From contig OW818688.1 of the NCBI GenBank assembly GCA_942493265.1, positions 2,790,001-2,854,000 on the forward strand: a stretch of 64,000 nucleotides of DNA, read 5' to 3'. The notes beneath the pieces are model-generated. The model was given only the letters and a program-made list of their open reading frames with translations. It was not told the origin of the DNA and did not search any database. The position numbers and the translations under genes were made by a program. The DNA is from UBA12481 sp942493265 (GTDB lineage: Bacteria; Bacteroidota; Bacteroidia; Bacteroidales; UBA12481). This document shows, in pieces, positions 18,562 to 27,633 of this stretch; position 1 is the first letter of the stretch; each line of letters opens with the position of its first letter.

Positions 18562-19587
18562 TCAGATATTGTTGCTGAATTCCCAACGCTTTGGATAGTT
18601 ATTCCGTTGTTGTTCAAATGTTTCCGGTGATTCACGGAGCCGGTGGTCATCTTCGTTGATATTGTAAGCCGCTGCAGGTTCGTCATTCCTCACTGCTATC
18701 CCATCCTTCATAAGGGGTGGGAACGGATCCATGTCCAGGTTAAAGTATTTTCTTACCGCTTCCACGATCATCCTGGTTGCATTGTATTTGCCATCAACTG
18801 AATATCCCGCAATATGTGGTGTTGCAATAGCAGTCAGATCAAGGAGTGTCCGGTTGATAAAGGGCTCATTTTGCCATACATCCAGTATCAAAGCACCTAA
18901 TCGGCCAGACTCACCCAATCCTGTTAATTCGCTTATAATTTCAGTTTCGTTAACGACTTCTCCCCGCGAAGTGTTGATCAATATGGCACCGGGTTTTAAT
19001 GCTTCAAGAAATGACCGGTCAACCAGGTTTATGGTTTTATCCTTCCCCTCACGGTTAAGCGGAACATGGATGGAAATGATATCGGAATTTCCCAGCAGGG
19101 TGGTAAGATCAGAAAATCCTGCACCACCCTCGGACCTTTCTCTCGGTGGATCATTCAGGAAAATTTTCATTCCCAGTTCACGGGATATCCCTTCAACTTT
19201 TTTGCCTACATGACCAACTCCTATGATTCCCAGTGTTTTATCCTTGAGCTGAAAGTTTTTGCGGTGGGCTATTTCGTGGAGAGCCGCGTTGATATATTGT
19301 GCAACAGATCCGGAATTACAACCGGGTGCATTGGTCCAGGCGATCCCGTTACTCTCAGCCCACCGGGTATCGATATGGTCATAACCGATGGTGGCTGTCC
19401 CGATAAACTTCACGCCGGTGCCTTCCAGCAAATTCCGGTCACACCGGGTTCGGGTACGCACCAGCAGGCAATCTGCATCCCGGAGATGCTCGCTGGTGAT
19501 TTCTCCTCCCGGCAGGTAAAGTACCTCAGCATGAGGTTCAAACACTCCCTTGAGAAAGGGGATCTTATCGTCGGTTACAATTTTCAT
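18562..19587 (-). CDS. pdxB: 4-phosphoerythronate dehydrogenase (PdxB-like 2-hydroxyacid dehydrogenase)
   Basis: 341 residues from the ATG at 19587; a longer in-frame start at 19647 adds 20 residues before the typical MKIVTDDKIPF beginning and is rejected. Motifs are GTATIGYDHIDT, APGCNSGSVAQY, the NAD-binding LGIIGVGHVGKKV, NTSRGEVVNE and the catalytic-region TPHIAGYSVDGK, all fitting PdxB rather than SerA. PdxB makes 2-oxo-3-hydroxy-4-phosphobutanoate for pyridoxal phosphate synthesis. It is the first gene of the gnd-uxaC-uxaE operon. The placement is odd for a vitamin gene; a wider 2-hydroxyacid role is possible but not shown. Confidence 0.88.
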   Translation of the reverse strand: MKIVTDDKIPFLKGVFEPHAEVLYLPGGEITSEHLRDADCLLVRTRTRCDRNLLEGTGVKFIGTATIGYDHIDTRWAESNGIAWTNAPGCNSGSVAQYINAALHEIAHRKNFQLKDKTLGIIGVGHVGKKVEGISRELGMKIFLNDPPRERSEGGAGFSDLTTLLGNSDIISIHVPLNREGKDKTINLVDRSFLEALKPGAILINTSRGEVVNETEIISELTGLGESGRLGALILDVWQNEPFINRTLLDLTAIATPHIAGYSVDGKYNATRMIVEAVRKYFNLDMDPFPPLMKDGIAVRNDEPAAAYNINEDDHRLRESPETFEQQRNNYPKRWEFSNNI

Positions 19588-19695
19588 TGGCTTGATAAAA
19601 GTAGTAAACCCTGAACAAACTTTTGTGCTGTAAAAGCGTGTATCCATTTCAGCATAAAAGTCAAACGCCCGACCATCTTTATATCTGATTGTTAA

Positions 19696-19725
19696 TTGAA
19701 TAACAAAAAATATTAATTAACTTTA
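19696..19725 (+). promoter_or_regulatory. Candidate promoter of the M6-like protease gene
   Basis: TTG at 19696-19698 and TAACTTTA at 19718-19725 are separated by 19 bases. The -7 element differs from TAnnTTTG only at its last base. It lies 24 bases before the ATG at 19750. Confidence 0.42.
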
Positions 19726-19749
19726 AGTGTCAAATCATGTTTAATCACC

Positions 19750-22700
19750 ATGAAAACCATCCGATATTTATATCTGCTGGTGCTTCTGGGGTTTGCCGGA
19801 AGCCTGCCAGCCGCATACCTGGAGTATGTTCCTCAGAAATTGACCCAGCCAGATGGAGCAGTCCTTAATTGTTTTGCCTCGGGTGATGAATATTACCATT
19901 GGCTTCACGATTCCAAAGGGTATACAATTGTGATGAACCGTGAAACCGGTTATTTTGTTTATGCTGACAGGGTTGGCCCGGACCTGGTTCCAACCGCCTG
20001 GCTCCCGGGAATCCATGATCCTGCAGCATCGGGTCTCACGCCAAGCCTGAATATCTCAACAGAGAAATACCGGGAGAATTTTTCAACCCGGTTTAAGGAT
20101 CCAAACTTAAAATCAGCCCGTAGCTATACCAATACCGGAAACTATAACAACCTGGTTATTTTCGTCAGGTTCAGCAACCAGAATGAATATTCCGAATCCC
20201 TGACCAAATATTCCAGCGCTTTTAACGGAACCGGATCGGTTTCCATGACAGAATATTTCAAGGAGGTTTCAAAGTCTCAGCTTAACATCAACACTACTTT
20301 TTACCCCAAAGCAGGTGGAACTACCATCGTCAGCTATCAGGACAGTCATTCGAGACGGTATTATCAACCATACAGCGCGTCGAACGCTGAGGGCTATCGA
20401 ACAGATAATGAATATGTTGAACGAGAAATGACTTTGCTGAAGAATGCCGCTATTTATGTGAATGCCGAGGTCACAGCAAGTGGGGTGGATTACGATCATG
20501 ATAATGACGGAAAGATCGATAATATCTGTTATATCATCCAGGGTCAGACGGATGGCTGGAGTGATCTGCTGTGGCCGCACCGGTGGGTTTTATATCTATA
20601 TACGGTTACGATCGGAGGCTTACAGGTTTATGATTTTAATTTTCAGCTTTCGGAGACACTTGGTGTTAGTGTGCTCTGCCATGAAATGTTTCATTCTTTG
20701 GGTGCTCCGGATTTATACCGATATGAAGATCAGAGTATAACTCCTGTTGGCCCATGGGATCTGATGGCTCATAATACAACTCCCCCTCAGCACATGAGTG
20801 CGTATATGAAGATGAAATACGGAAAATGGTTTACCCAGATTCCAACGATTACGACTGACGGAACCTATACGCTCAAACCACTTTCCACCGATGGTTATGC
20901 AGCCTACAAAATTCCATCTCCCAATTCGACCAGCGAGTTTTTTGTTCTTGAATACCGGCGGGCTGCCGGAAGGTTTGAATCCAGCCTGGTGGGTTCCGGA
21001 TTGATTATCTACCGGATAAACTCCTCGCTTGATGGCAATGCCCAGGGCCCCCCGGATGAAGTATATGTATACCGGCAAAATGGAACTTCCCGGTCCGACG
21101 GAAACATTAATAACGCCACATTCAGTTCTAGCGTGGGCCGCCCGGAGTTTGGGGATAATACCAACCCTTCGGATTTCCTCAGCAACGGGAGCCTGGGAGG
21201 AATACGTATCACCAATATCGGCTCAACCGGGGAAACCATAAGTTTCACCTTGGGAGCGGGTGGGGCGTTAAATCCTCCGCGCGAACTTACGGCAAATCTG
21301 GTGGGAAGGGATGTTACCCTGAGCTGGCAGAAACCGGAAGCCGGGAGCGGTACCTTATCCGGATTTAGAGTTTTTCGTAACAATATTGCCGTCACCACCA
21401 TCAGTAATCCAAATACCCTTACCTATACTCAAACCGGACTTGCCGATGGTACCTGGCAATATCATGTTACAGCGCGATATACCTCACCCACCGGAGAGTC
21501 CGGTGCATCCAATACCGTAACGGTCAATGTGGGAACCGAAGCCAAACCGGATCTGGCCATTTCAGCCCCGTCTGTGGACCCGGTTAATATAGAGCCGGGT
21601 GGCTCAGTTACGGTAAGTTGCACATTGGAGAACAGGGGCACTGCCGCGAGTGGAACCAGTATGCTGAGGGTTTATCTGAGCCTGGATGAGATCTTTGATT
21701 CGGGCGACAGGCAGTTGGCTTCCGGTACCATGGATCCGCTTGAAGCAGGGATGGCACGTGATATCTCGGGAAATGATATAGTCATACCGGCAAATACCGA
21801 TAACGGGAAATGGTATGTGCTGTTTCTCGCTGATGCGGATGGAACCGTAACTGAGACAATAGAAAACAATAACCAGGGTTCAGTAGGTCTGACCGTTGGA
21901 AACCCAGCTCTTAATCCGCCGAGAAACCTGGTTGCACAGGTGGCACCGGCTACTGTTATGCTTTCGTGGATGGAGCCGGAACCGGGTGGTGGAACTCTGG
22001 CAGGCTACCATGTTTATAGGAATGGGATTGCAGTGGCAACGGTAGAAAATCCTGCAATACTCGAATACAACGATACTGGTCTGGCGCTTGGAGAATACAC
22101 CTTTTACCTTACGGCATTCTATTCGGAACCTGCCGGTGAATCTTCCCGGTCAAATGAAGTTACTGTAACACTTTCCAATGATGCAAAGCCAGATCTTACC
22201 GTACAGAATTTTATGGTCACTCCGGCGGAGGTTGCTCCCGGCGGTTCAATCGATATCAGTGTTGATGTTTTAAATATTGGCGCCGCAGCAGCCGGATCAA
22301 GCGAGGTCAGGCTTTACCTCTCGAAAGATATGATTCAGGATGCCGCTGATCTATATCTGGCCTACGGTACCCTTGATGGGATAAATGCTGGTGATGGGAT
22401 TTCGGTCACCGGTACTGATATTTCCCTGCCTGATGAACTGGAATCCGGAGTCTGGTATGCGCTGCTTCAGGTGGATGCCGCTCAGGTTGTTGAAGAAACG
22501 AATGAGGAGAATAATCAGATTGATACACCCGTGAAAGTTCAGGGTCTGTCGGCTGATCTCCTGATTACCAACCTGTCACTGTTTCCGGCAATAATCAGCG
22601 CGAACAGCAACGTGAGGATCACCTTTAATGTTGCTAATAATGGACTGGTGTCTGCAGCACCCATCCGAACCGACTTCTACTTCTCAGATAATGAAATTCT

Positions 22701-23184
22701 GGATCCATCAGATACTTTCCTGAATTACTCGGCAACACGGTTTCCGCTTGTCGGTAAAAATAATTTTTTGATGTACAGTGGATTTGTTATGTCTCCGCTT
22801 GTTCCTCCCGGACAGTATTATCTGATAGGAATGGTTGATAAATCGGGTGAAGTTGCGGAATCAGATGATTCCAATAATGTTTTTGTCAGGCCCATAACAG
22901 TATCTGGTACTACTGGTATCGGCGGTGAACTTATGGGATTTGAACTGCACATTTATCCTGTTCCTGCTAAGGAAAATTTAATTGTTGAATTTCAGGCAAT
23001 TCCGGGAGAGAGGGTTATTGTAACCCTGACTGATGTCATTGGCAGGGAGGTAATCCATGAAACCAGAATTGCAGATTCCGGAAACCGTATGGAGTGGGAT
23101 ACACGAAACTGGCAGCCAGGTCAGGGATTTATAAAAATCCAGTTAAAGGATCGTGTTCTTTTCGGCAGGTATGTAATAAACTAA
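19750..23184 (+). CDS. M6-family-like secreted metalloprotease with FN3/CARDB repeats and T9SS sorting tail
   Basis: 1144 residues. A Sec signal peptide (MKTIRYLYLLVLLGFAGSLPA) precedes a propeptide-like region, then an M6 peptidase domain with the zinc motif HEMFHSLGAPD (H311, E312, H315). Downstream are FN3-like domains beginning NPPRELTANLVGRDVTLSWQ and NPPRNLVAQVAPATVMLSW, alternating with three CARDB-like domains (KPDLAISAPSVDP, KPDLTVQNFMVTP, SADLLITNLSLFP). The C-terminal about 80 residues (FELHIYPVPAKENLIV to the end) form a type A T9SS sorting domain, so the protein is secreted and probably surface-attached. It is likely a nutrient-acquiring or matrix-degrading protease. Confidence 0.9.
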   Translation: MKTIRYLYLLVLLGFAGSLPAAYLEYVPQKLTQPDGAVLNCFASGDEYYHWLHDSKGYTIVMNRETGYFVYADRVGPDLVPTAWLPGIHDPAASGLTPSLNISTEKYRENFSTRFKDPNLKSARSYTNTGNYNNLVIFVRFSNQNEYSESLTKYSSAFNGTGSVSMTEYFKEVSKSQLNINTTFYPKAGGTTIVSYQDSHSRRYYQPYSASNAEGYRTDNEYVEREMTLLKNAAIYVNAEVTASGVDYDHDNDGKIDNICYIIQGQTDGWSDLLWPHRWVLYLYTVTIGGLQVYDFNFQLSETLGVSVLCHEMFHSLGAPDLYRYEDQSITPVGPWDLMAHNTTPPQHMSAYMKMKYGKWFTQIPTITTDGTYTLKPLSTDGYAAYKIPSPNSTSEFFVLEYRRAAGRFESSLVGSGLIIYRINSSLDGNAQGPPDEVYVYRQNGTSRSDGNINNATFSSSVGRPEFGDNTNPSDFLSNGSLGGIRITNIGSTGETISFTLGAGGALNPPRELTANLVGRDVTLSWQKPEAGSGTLSGFRVFRNNIAVTTISNPNTLTYTQTGLADGTWQYHVTARYTSPTGESGASNTVTVNVGTEAKPDLAISAPSVDPVNIEPGGSVTVSCTLENRGTAASGTSMLRVYLSLDEIFDSGDRQLASGTMDPLEAGMARDISGNDIVIPANTDNGKWYVLFLADADGTVTETIENNNQGSVGLTVGNPALNPPRNLVAQVAPATVMLSWMEPEPGGGTLAGYHVYRNGIAVATVENPAILEYNDTGLALGEYTFYLTAFYSEPAGESSRSNEVTVTLSNDAKPDLTVQNFMVTPAEVAPGGSIDISVDVLNIGAAAAGSSEVRLYLSKDMIQDAADLYLAYGTLDGINAGDGISVTGTDISLPDELESGVWYALLQVDAAQVVEETNEENNQIDTPVKVQGLSADLLITNLSLFPAIISANSNVRITFNVANNGLVSAAPIRTDFYFSDNEILDPSDTFLNYSATRFPLVGKNNFLMYSGFVMSPLVPPGQYYLIGMVDKSGEVAESDDSNNVFVRPITVSGTTGIGGELMGFELHIYPVPAKENLIVEFQAIPGERVIVTLTDVIGREVIHETRIADSGNRMEWDTRNWQPGQGFIKIQLKDRVLFGRYVIN

Positions 23185-23217
23185 AAAGCTGCCAGTCCGG
23201 AAAGGGCTGACAGCTTT
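23185..23217. terminator. Bidirectional terminator hairpin
   Basis: The hairpin's arms, AAAGCTG..CAG on the left and CTG..CAGCTTT on the right, flank a GC-rich loop. It begins directly after the protease stop codon and lies 19 bases beyond the end of the convergent lipoprotein gene. The A/T ends on both sides allow use from either strand. Confidence 0.75.
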
Positions 23218-23236
23218 AATTGGTTGAAAAATTCTT

Positions 23237-23935
23237 TTAGAAGATATACATGGTAATGCTGCTTGCATAATTCTGAGCTTGTTGCAGCTGAATTTCGGTC
23301 AGCATAGGTGAACCCAGTCCGCCGGATCCATACCAACCAACAAAGTCGCCAGCGCTCCAGAAACCATTATTATCATTGTCTTTCCAGATATCCAGATAAT
23401 AGTTTCCGGGATTTGCAGCTAAGCGATAAGTTACAGATGCACCTGTGCCGGTAACTGCACCGAATTTAATCGGAGAGTTATTATTCCAGTTTTCCAGTGT
23501 GGTGTATAAACTCACTTTTGAGTTTGAAAGATCACCTGCTGTGCCGGCCAGGAAACTAGCCGTACCAGTTACGCCGGTGAAGATAACTACCTGATTAACA
23601 GTTAATGCACCGTTTCCCATTGCAGTTCCACCCTGTCCGTCGGATACAGTTACTGAAACTGAATAAGCACCGGAAGCACTCGGTGCGATCCATTGAACCA
23701 TTGCACCGGTTCCATTGATGGCGCCGCCATTCACTACATAGGCATACGTCAGGGGATCTGAGTCAGCATCTGTTGCGGTTACAGATACGGTGACAGTTTG
23801 GCCGGGATCAACGGCAGCTGGGTTTACAACAACTCCTGACACCACCGGCGCTACATTTTTCTCACAGGAGGTGAACAGGAAACCGGAAACAAGCATTGCT
23901 GTTCCGACCAGGACAAGACGGGTAAACATTTTCAT
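23237..23935 (-). CDS. Ig-like domain lipoprotein of unknown function
   Basis: 232 residues. The signal peptide ends in a lipobox (LFTSCEKN). Residues about 30-115 form a PKD/Ig-like domain (VNPAAVDPGQTVTVSVTATDADSDPLTYAYV, with SVTVSDGQGG). The C-terminal half resembles a small beta-sandwich with an acidic, possibly calcium-binding loop (DIWKDNDNNGFWSAGDFVGW). I do not recognise a catalytic site. It is convergent to the T9SS protease and shares its terminator. Likely surface-exposed; the role is unknown. Confidence 0.78.
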   Translation of the reverse strand: MKMFTRLVLVGTAMLVSGFLFTSCEKNVAPVVSGVVVNPAAVDPGQTVTVSVTATDADSDPLTYAYVVNGGAINGTGAMVQWIAPSASGAYSVSVTVSDGQGGTAMGNGALTVNQVVIFTGVTGTASFLAGTAGDLSNSKVSLYTTLENWNNNSPIKFGAVTGTGASVTYRLAANPGNYYLDIWKDNDNNGFWSAGDFVGWYGSGGLGSPMLTEIQLQQAQNYASSITMYIF

Positions 23936-24004
23936 ATGAGATTAATTAAGGTTTATATAGTATTTTAAAAACAATTTATGCTGCTGCATAACTTGTTACT
24001 TACT

Positions 24005-24012
24005 CAAATATA
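24005..24012 (-). promoter_or_regulatory. -7 element upstream of the Ig-like lipoprotein
   Basis: On the minus strand 24012-24005 reads TATATTTG, an exact TAnnTTTG match, about 70 bases upstream of the ATG at 23935. No well-spaced TTG was found for -33. Confidence 0.35.
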
Positions 24013-24073
24013 CAAAAAAAATGACAAATGTTATCTTTTGAGGGTAAACAGATCAAATCTGTTATTGTTCGGA

Positions 24074-25330
24074 TTAAACAGAATTCTGCTTGCATTTCCA
24101 CAATCCGGTGGCAGGATTGCTGATATAATAATACTCTTCGCCGGAAATTGTGTGGTTAATTCCCTGCATTATATTATCAGGTTTATATTGATTCAACAAA
24201 TAATCTAATTCTCCGAATTCAAATCCGGCATTTTCAATTTCCTTCCGTGTGAGATGGCCCGGGGCATAAGTTATCCTGAACCTTCCTTCACTGCTGCCAT
24301 GAATCAGGTGAGCAGCGGCACTCAGATTATTTCTTAAATCTTCATTCCGGTTCACGGCATCGAGAGTGGCCGGGGTTCCGTGATATCCGTATTTCCTGAT
24401 CAGCCGGTCGATTTCCGGATCTTCACCGAATTCTTTCACTCCCGGTGCCAGTACAATGAGCTCACCGCCATCCGCTATGGCCATACGGGTGCGGTAAATC
24501 GATTTGTTACCCAGCCAGGTACTTCGGTATTCATCAGGATCAAGGTTTACAACAACCTTTTTCAGCGGATATTCCAGCAAAGTATTGTTCACTTTCGCCG
24601 AAAGTTCAGCAGCTGCAAGAAAAACATCCTCTGAAGTGCCGATGAACAATCCCCTCGTTATGTTTTGCTCAAGAACGGTCAGTATATACAGGATCGGAAG
24701 ATGTGAAAGGTACTTTGAGGATGCGTAATTAAGAACCTGTCGTACCGGATTATCTGCTGTTCCCATAATTCGTTCCATGCCGTATACGGCACCGAGGAAG
24801 TGGCTTTTATTAATGCTTTGCGGACCACCGCATCCAATCAGGATATTTTTATTGTAATTGGCCATGCCGATCACTTCATGCGGTACTACCTGGCCAATGG
24901 AAAGAATCAGGTCGTGACCACCTTGCCAGATCAACCGGTTTATTTCAACCGGCCAGGGATAGGAAAGAGCCCCCCCTGATATTCCGGAAATATAATCTCC
25001 GGTAACTTCCCCTGCCTGAATAATATCTTTGCGCCAGTCGTGAACCCTGAATACATTATGGGGAATTCCCGGAAACATCCTGTTCAACTCATCCGGAGTC
25101 ATGGGTTTATGGGTACCCAGGGCAGGAAGGATGTCTGCAATCCTGCCGCCATAGTAATCAAAAGCCATCCGGGTTAACTCACCTGCACGGGAGTGGAAAC
25201 GGGTAATATCCGGCGGAATGATCAGAATCTTTTTTCGATCCTCAATCAATGATAAAGCTTCACAAAGGCCTTTCTGCAAATCATCGGCCGACAGGTCGAG
25301 CTTCTCCGATCCGGTGGAAAATAATATCAT
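24074..25330 (-). CDS. LarA-family nickel-dependent racemase/epimerase
   Basis: 418 residues, matching the LarA (DUF2088) family length. The core residues of lactate racemase can be placed: DITR (D41, R44, for D72/R75), ALGTHKP (H74, for H108), VVPHEV (H151, for H174), NYNKN (K161, for the cofactor-bearing K184) and H177 (for the nickel ligand H200). The spacings H-10-K-16-H are exactly kept. The enzyme should therefore carry the nickel pincer nucleotide cofactor and invert C2 of a 2-hydroxyacid. The family includes racemases for lactate, malate and others and a reported gluconate 2-epimerase. Neighbours (SDR mannonate oxidoreductase-like, gnd-uxaC nearby) favour a sugar acid substrate, which is inference. 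It lies 3 bases after the HAD gene. Confidence 0.88.
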   Translation of the reverse strand: MILFSTGSEKLDLSADDLQKGLCEALSLIEDRKKILIIPPDITRFHSRAGELTRMAFDYYGGRIADILPALGTHKPMTPDELNRMFPGIPHNVFRVHDWRKDIIQAGEVTGDYISGISGGALSYPWPVEINRLIWQGGHDLILSIGQVVPHEVIGMANYNKNILIGCGGPQSINKSHFLGAVYGMERIMGTADNPVRQVLNYASSKYLSHLPILYILTVLEQNITRGLFIGTSEDVFLAAAELSAKVNNTLLEYPLKKVVVNLDPDEYRSTWLGNKSIYRTRMAIADGGELIVLAPGVKEFGEDPEIDRLIRKYGYHGTPATLDAVNRNEDLRNNLSAAAHLIHGSSEGRFRITYAPGHLTRKEIENAGFEFGELDYLLNQYKPDNIMQGINHTISGEEYYYISNPATGLWKCKQNSV

Positions 25331-25333
25331 AAC

Positions 25334-26215
25334 TCAGGTCCAGTGCGGTTTTTCAGGAAGCAGTTTTTCGAAATCTGCAATCAGTTTATCCTGGTAATCA
25401 CCGCTGAAATTATTAGTCAGGAAGCGGTCGATTCCGGTTCGGTAAAAACGTTCCCAGGATAATTCCTCACTTCCCGGGTTGATCGGATAGAAAAGTACAC
25501 CGTTGTTTCGTGCTGCCTTCAGGTCGCCGGGCGCATCTCCGATCATAAGGATATGTTGATCAGGGTATTTGCCTTTTGCGGCATATTTGAGATGTTCCGA
25601 TTTTGTGCCGAATTCCTGTCCGGCGATTACTTTGGTAAACCGGTCAATATCATGCTCTTCCCACTCCCTTTTTAGTGCCTCGCCCGGAGTTTGGGATACA
25701 ACAATCATGTCCGCATGATTCTGAAGTTTGTACAAACTTTCCTGGACAAAGGGGAATGGGGGAATTCCAAAAACGATTTCACGAATATCCTCATTAACCT
25801 TTTTCGACCAGGCCAATGCACGGTCGATTTCCGGATCATTCACTTCTGCAGCATAAGTAATCAGGGCCGGATTGCCCAGCTTGGTTTCATTCCGGGTCCA
25901 TTCAATCAATGCAGAGATATCCGGCATTTCAAAATTTCTGGCTTTTACCTCATGCCGCTCCGCAAGGAGCTGAAAGGTTTCGATCACTGCAAGAAACCGG
26001 TTGGTGCCACGGTGTCTGGAATACAGATTCACAAATTCCCAGGTTTGCCTGGCAGCGGTTGCAACAGGCTGGAGTCCCCAGAATTTAATAAAATTCGGGC
26101 AGAAGCACTCTTTCTGCTTGATCTCCATAGTATCAAAGGCACATCCGTCAGAATCTATTCCTACGAAAAAATCCCGGTCGGGCCTTAAATTGAGAAGGAT
26201 ATCCTGGTAAGTCAT
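25334..26215 (-). CDS. HAD-superfamily hydrolase
   Basis: 293 residues. HAD motif I is GIDSDGCAFDT (D21, D23), motif II is VVSQTP, the motif III lysine is probably in GTKSEHLKYAAKG, and motif IV is LMIGDAPGDLKAA. The large helical cap between motifs I and II (about residues 30-165) suggests a type C1 cap and a small phosphorylated or carboxylated substrate. It sits between PPi-phosphofructokinase (33-base gap) and the LarA-like gene (3-base gap), so it is probably co-translated with them. The substrate is unknown; a sugar-acid phosphate is plausible. Confidence 0.82.
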   Translation of the reverse strand: MTYQDILLNLRPDRDFFVGIDSDGCAFDTMEIKQKECFCPNFIKFWGLQPVATAARQTWEFVNLYSRHRGTNRFLAVIETFQLLAERHEVKARNFEMPDISALIEWTRNETKLGNPALITYAAEVNDPEIDRALAWSKKVNEDIREIVFGIPPFPFVQESLYKLQNHADMIVVSQTPGEALKREWEEHDIDRFTKVIAGQEFGTKSEHLKYAAKGKYPDQHILMIGDAPGDLKAARNNGVLFYPINPGSEELSWERFYRTGIDRFLTNNFSGDYQDKLIADFEKLLPEKPHWT

Positions 26216-26248
26216 GGTTTTTTGATTTGAAGTTGTCTTTTAGCGTTT

Positions 26249-27541
26249 TTATTCTGCTTCAGGATGATACGTGTCTAACTTTTTTGCTGCAAAAATCGGA
26301 TTGAACCGGGTAAACCGCTGGAGGCCGTTAACCAGGGGAATCGATGGCCAGTCGGGACCGATAAGCGGTGCGGCATATCTGATAAAATCGTCTGTTACGT
26401 CGATGCGGCTGGGGGAAATCCAGTTCTCAGGGAAACTGCGTTCCGACAGGGCAACTTTTTCCAGAGGCACTTTATCATATCTTACGTGATAAATCGGGCC
26501 CATAGTTCTCAGGATTGTTGCCATCCACCCGTTTCCGTCGTTTAATGCGATATCCACCGCTTTCTGGCCTACTTTATAGGCTTCCTCAAGATCTACAGTG
26601 GAGGCATATATCATGGCATGCCGCTGATCTGTGCCCGGAACTTGTCCGCGTGCAGTACCCCTGGCTTTTAGGCCTGAATCATTCAGAAAATTAACAACCT
26701 GTTGATAGGCAGCTACTTTAGCGGCACCGTATTCAATATGTCCGAATGAATCCTTTACATGTTCGATGTTTCCGGATCCGGCGAAATCAAGTTCAAATCC
26801 TTCGCTTACCACAACGATGCACCGACCGTCTTTTTTTAACTGGTCATTAACCTTGTCGGCCATTTCCACTGCACTCACACCTGATTCCGACATATATATC
26901 TGCAGGGGCATTTCACGGTTCGGATCACCCAGCCTTGCTGCAGCTGGAATATAGCCGATCTTTCTGCCCATGGCCTGAAGTACCAGCACGGGATCGGCAG
27001 GTGATGAACCACAATTTTCTTCATTTGCAGCCTGAATGGCATGCGCCCAATACCGTGCCACACTGCCATAGCCAGGGGTATGATCGATCAGCTGAAACTC
27101 GCTGTCACCAACGTCATTATCAATGGTCTTCGGCACTCCCACGGCAATCAGGTCGAGTCCGCCCGTTCGGGCCATCTCGCTGACTTTAAAGGCAGTATGC
27201 TGTGAATCATTGCCTCCGATATAAAAGAAATATCCAACATTGTGAGCCTTGAATACCTCAAGGATGCGCTGAAAATCCTTTTGCTGCTTATCCTTCAGTT
27301 TGTACCGGCAGGTGCCTATGCTTCCGGCGGCCGGGGTTGTCCGGAGTAAGGATATCTCCATTTCAGGCTGGTCCGAAAGGTTGAGCAGTTCCTCTTTAAG
27401 TACCCCTTCGATACCGTGCCATCCACCATAAATGGTGCCGAATTTATCGGGAAAATACCGGCAGGTTTCAATAATGCCCCTCAAAGTATTGTTGATTACC
27501 GATGAGGGTCCGCCCGATTGGGCAATAATTACGTTTTTCAT
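26249..27541 (-). CDS. pfp: Pyrophosphate-dependent 6-phosphofructokinase
   Basis: 430 residues from the ATG at 27541; the in-frame TTG at 27550 is rejected. Motifs are QSGGPSSVINNTLRG, YIGGNDSQHTA and VPKTIDNDVGDS. The aspartate in GGND (D112) and the lysine in PKTIDND (K138) are the residues that distinguish PPi-using from ATP-using phosphofructokinases. It interconverts fructose-6-phosphate and fructose-1,6-bisphosphate reversibly in the cytoplasm. It sits downstream of the SDR gene in a minus-strand cluster with HAD and LarA-like genes. The family is common in Bacteroidota anaerobes. Confidence 0.93.
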   Translation of the reverse strand: MKNVIIAQSGGPSSVINNTLRGIIETCRYFPDKFGTIYGGWHGIEGVLKEELLNLSDQPEMEISLLRTTPAAGSIGTCRYKLKDKQQKDFQRILEVFKAHNVGYFFYIGGNDSQHTAFKVSEMARTGGLDLIAVGVPKTIDNDVGDSEFQLIDHTPGYGSVARYWAHAIQAANEENCGSSPADPVLVLQAMGRKIGYIPAAARLGDPNREMPLQIYMSESGVSAVEMADKVNDQLKKDGRCIVVVSEGFELDFAGSGNIEHVKDSFGHIEYGAAKVAAYQQVVNFLNDSGLKARGTARGQVPGTDQRHAMIYASTVDLEEAYKVGQKAVDIALNDGNGWMATILRTMGPIYHVRYDKVPLEKVALSERSFPENWISPSRIDVTDDFIRYAAPLIGPDWPSIPLVNGLQRFTRFNPIFAAKKLDTYHPEAE

Positions 27542-27633
27542 AATTGACAATTAATCTGACTGTAATTTATCAAAAAACCTTTGTCATCCCCATCAAAGCG
27601 GGGCTCCTGATTGCATACTTTAATTAGTTACTG

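Noticed and set aside
19588..19647. Longer start for pdxB
   Set aside because: The extra 20 residues precede the typical family beginning and the internal ATG at 19587 fits homologues.
27582..27610. CCCC...GGGG hairpin upstream of pfp as a terminator
   Set aside because: Only four paired bases; it resembles a decayed intergenic repeat, and the cluster is probably co-transcribed across it.
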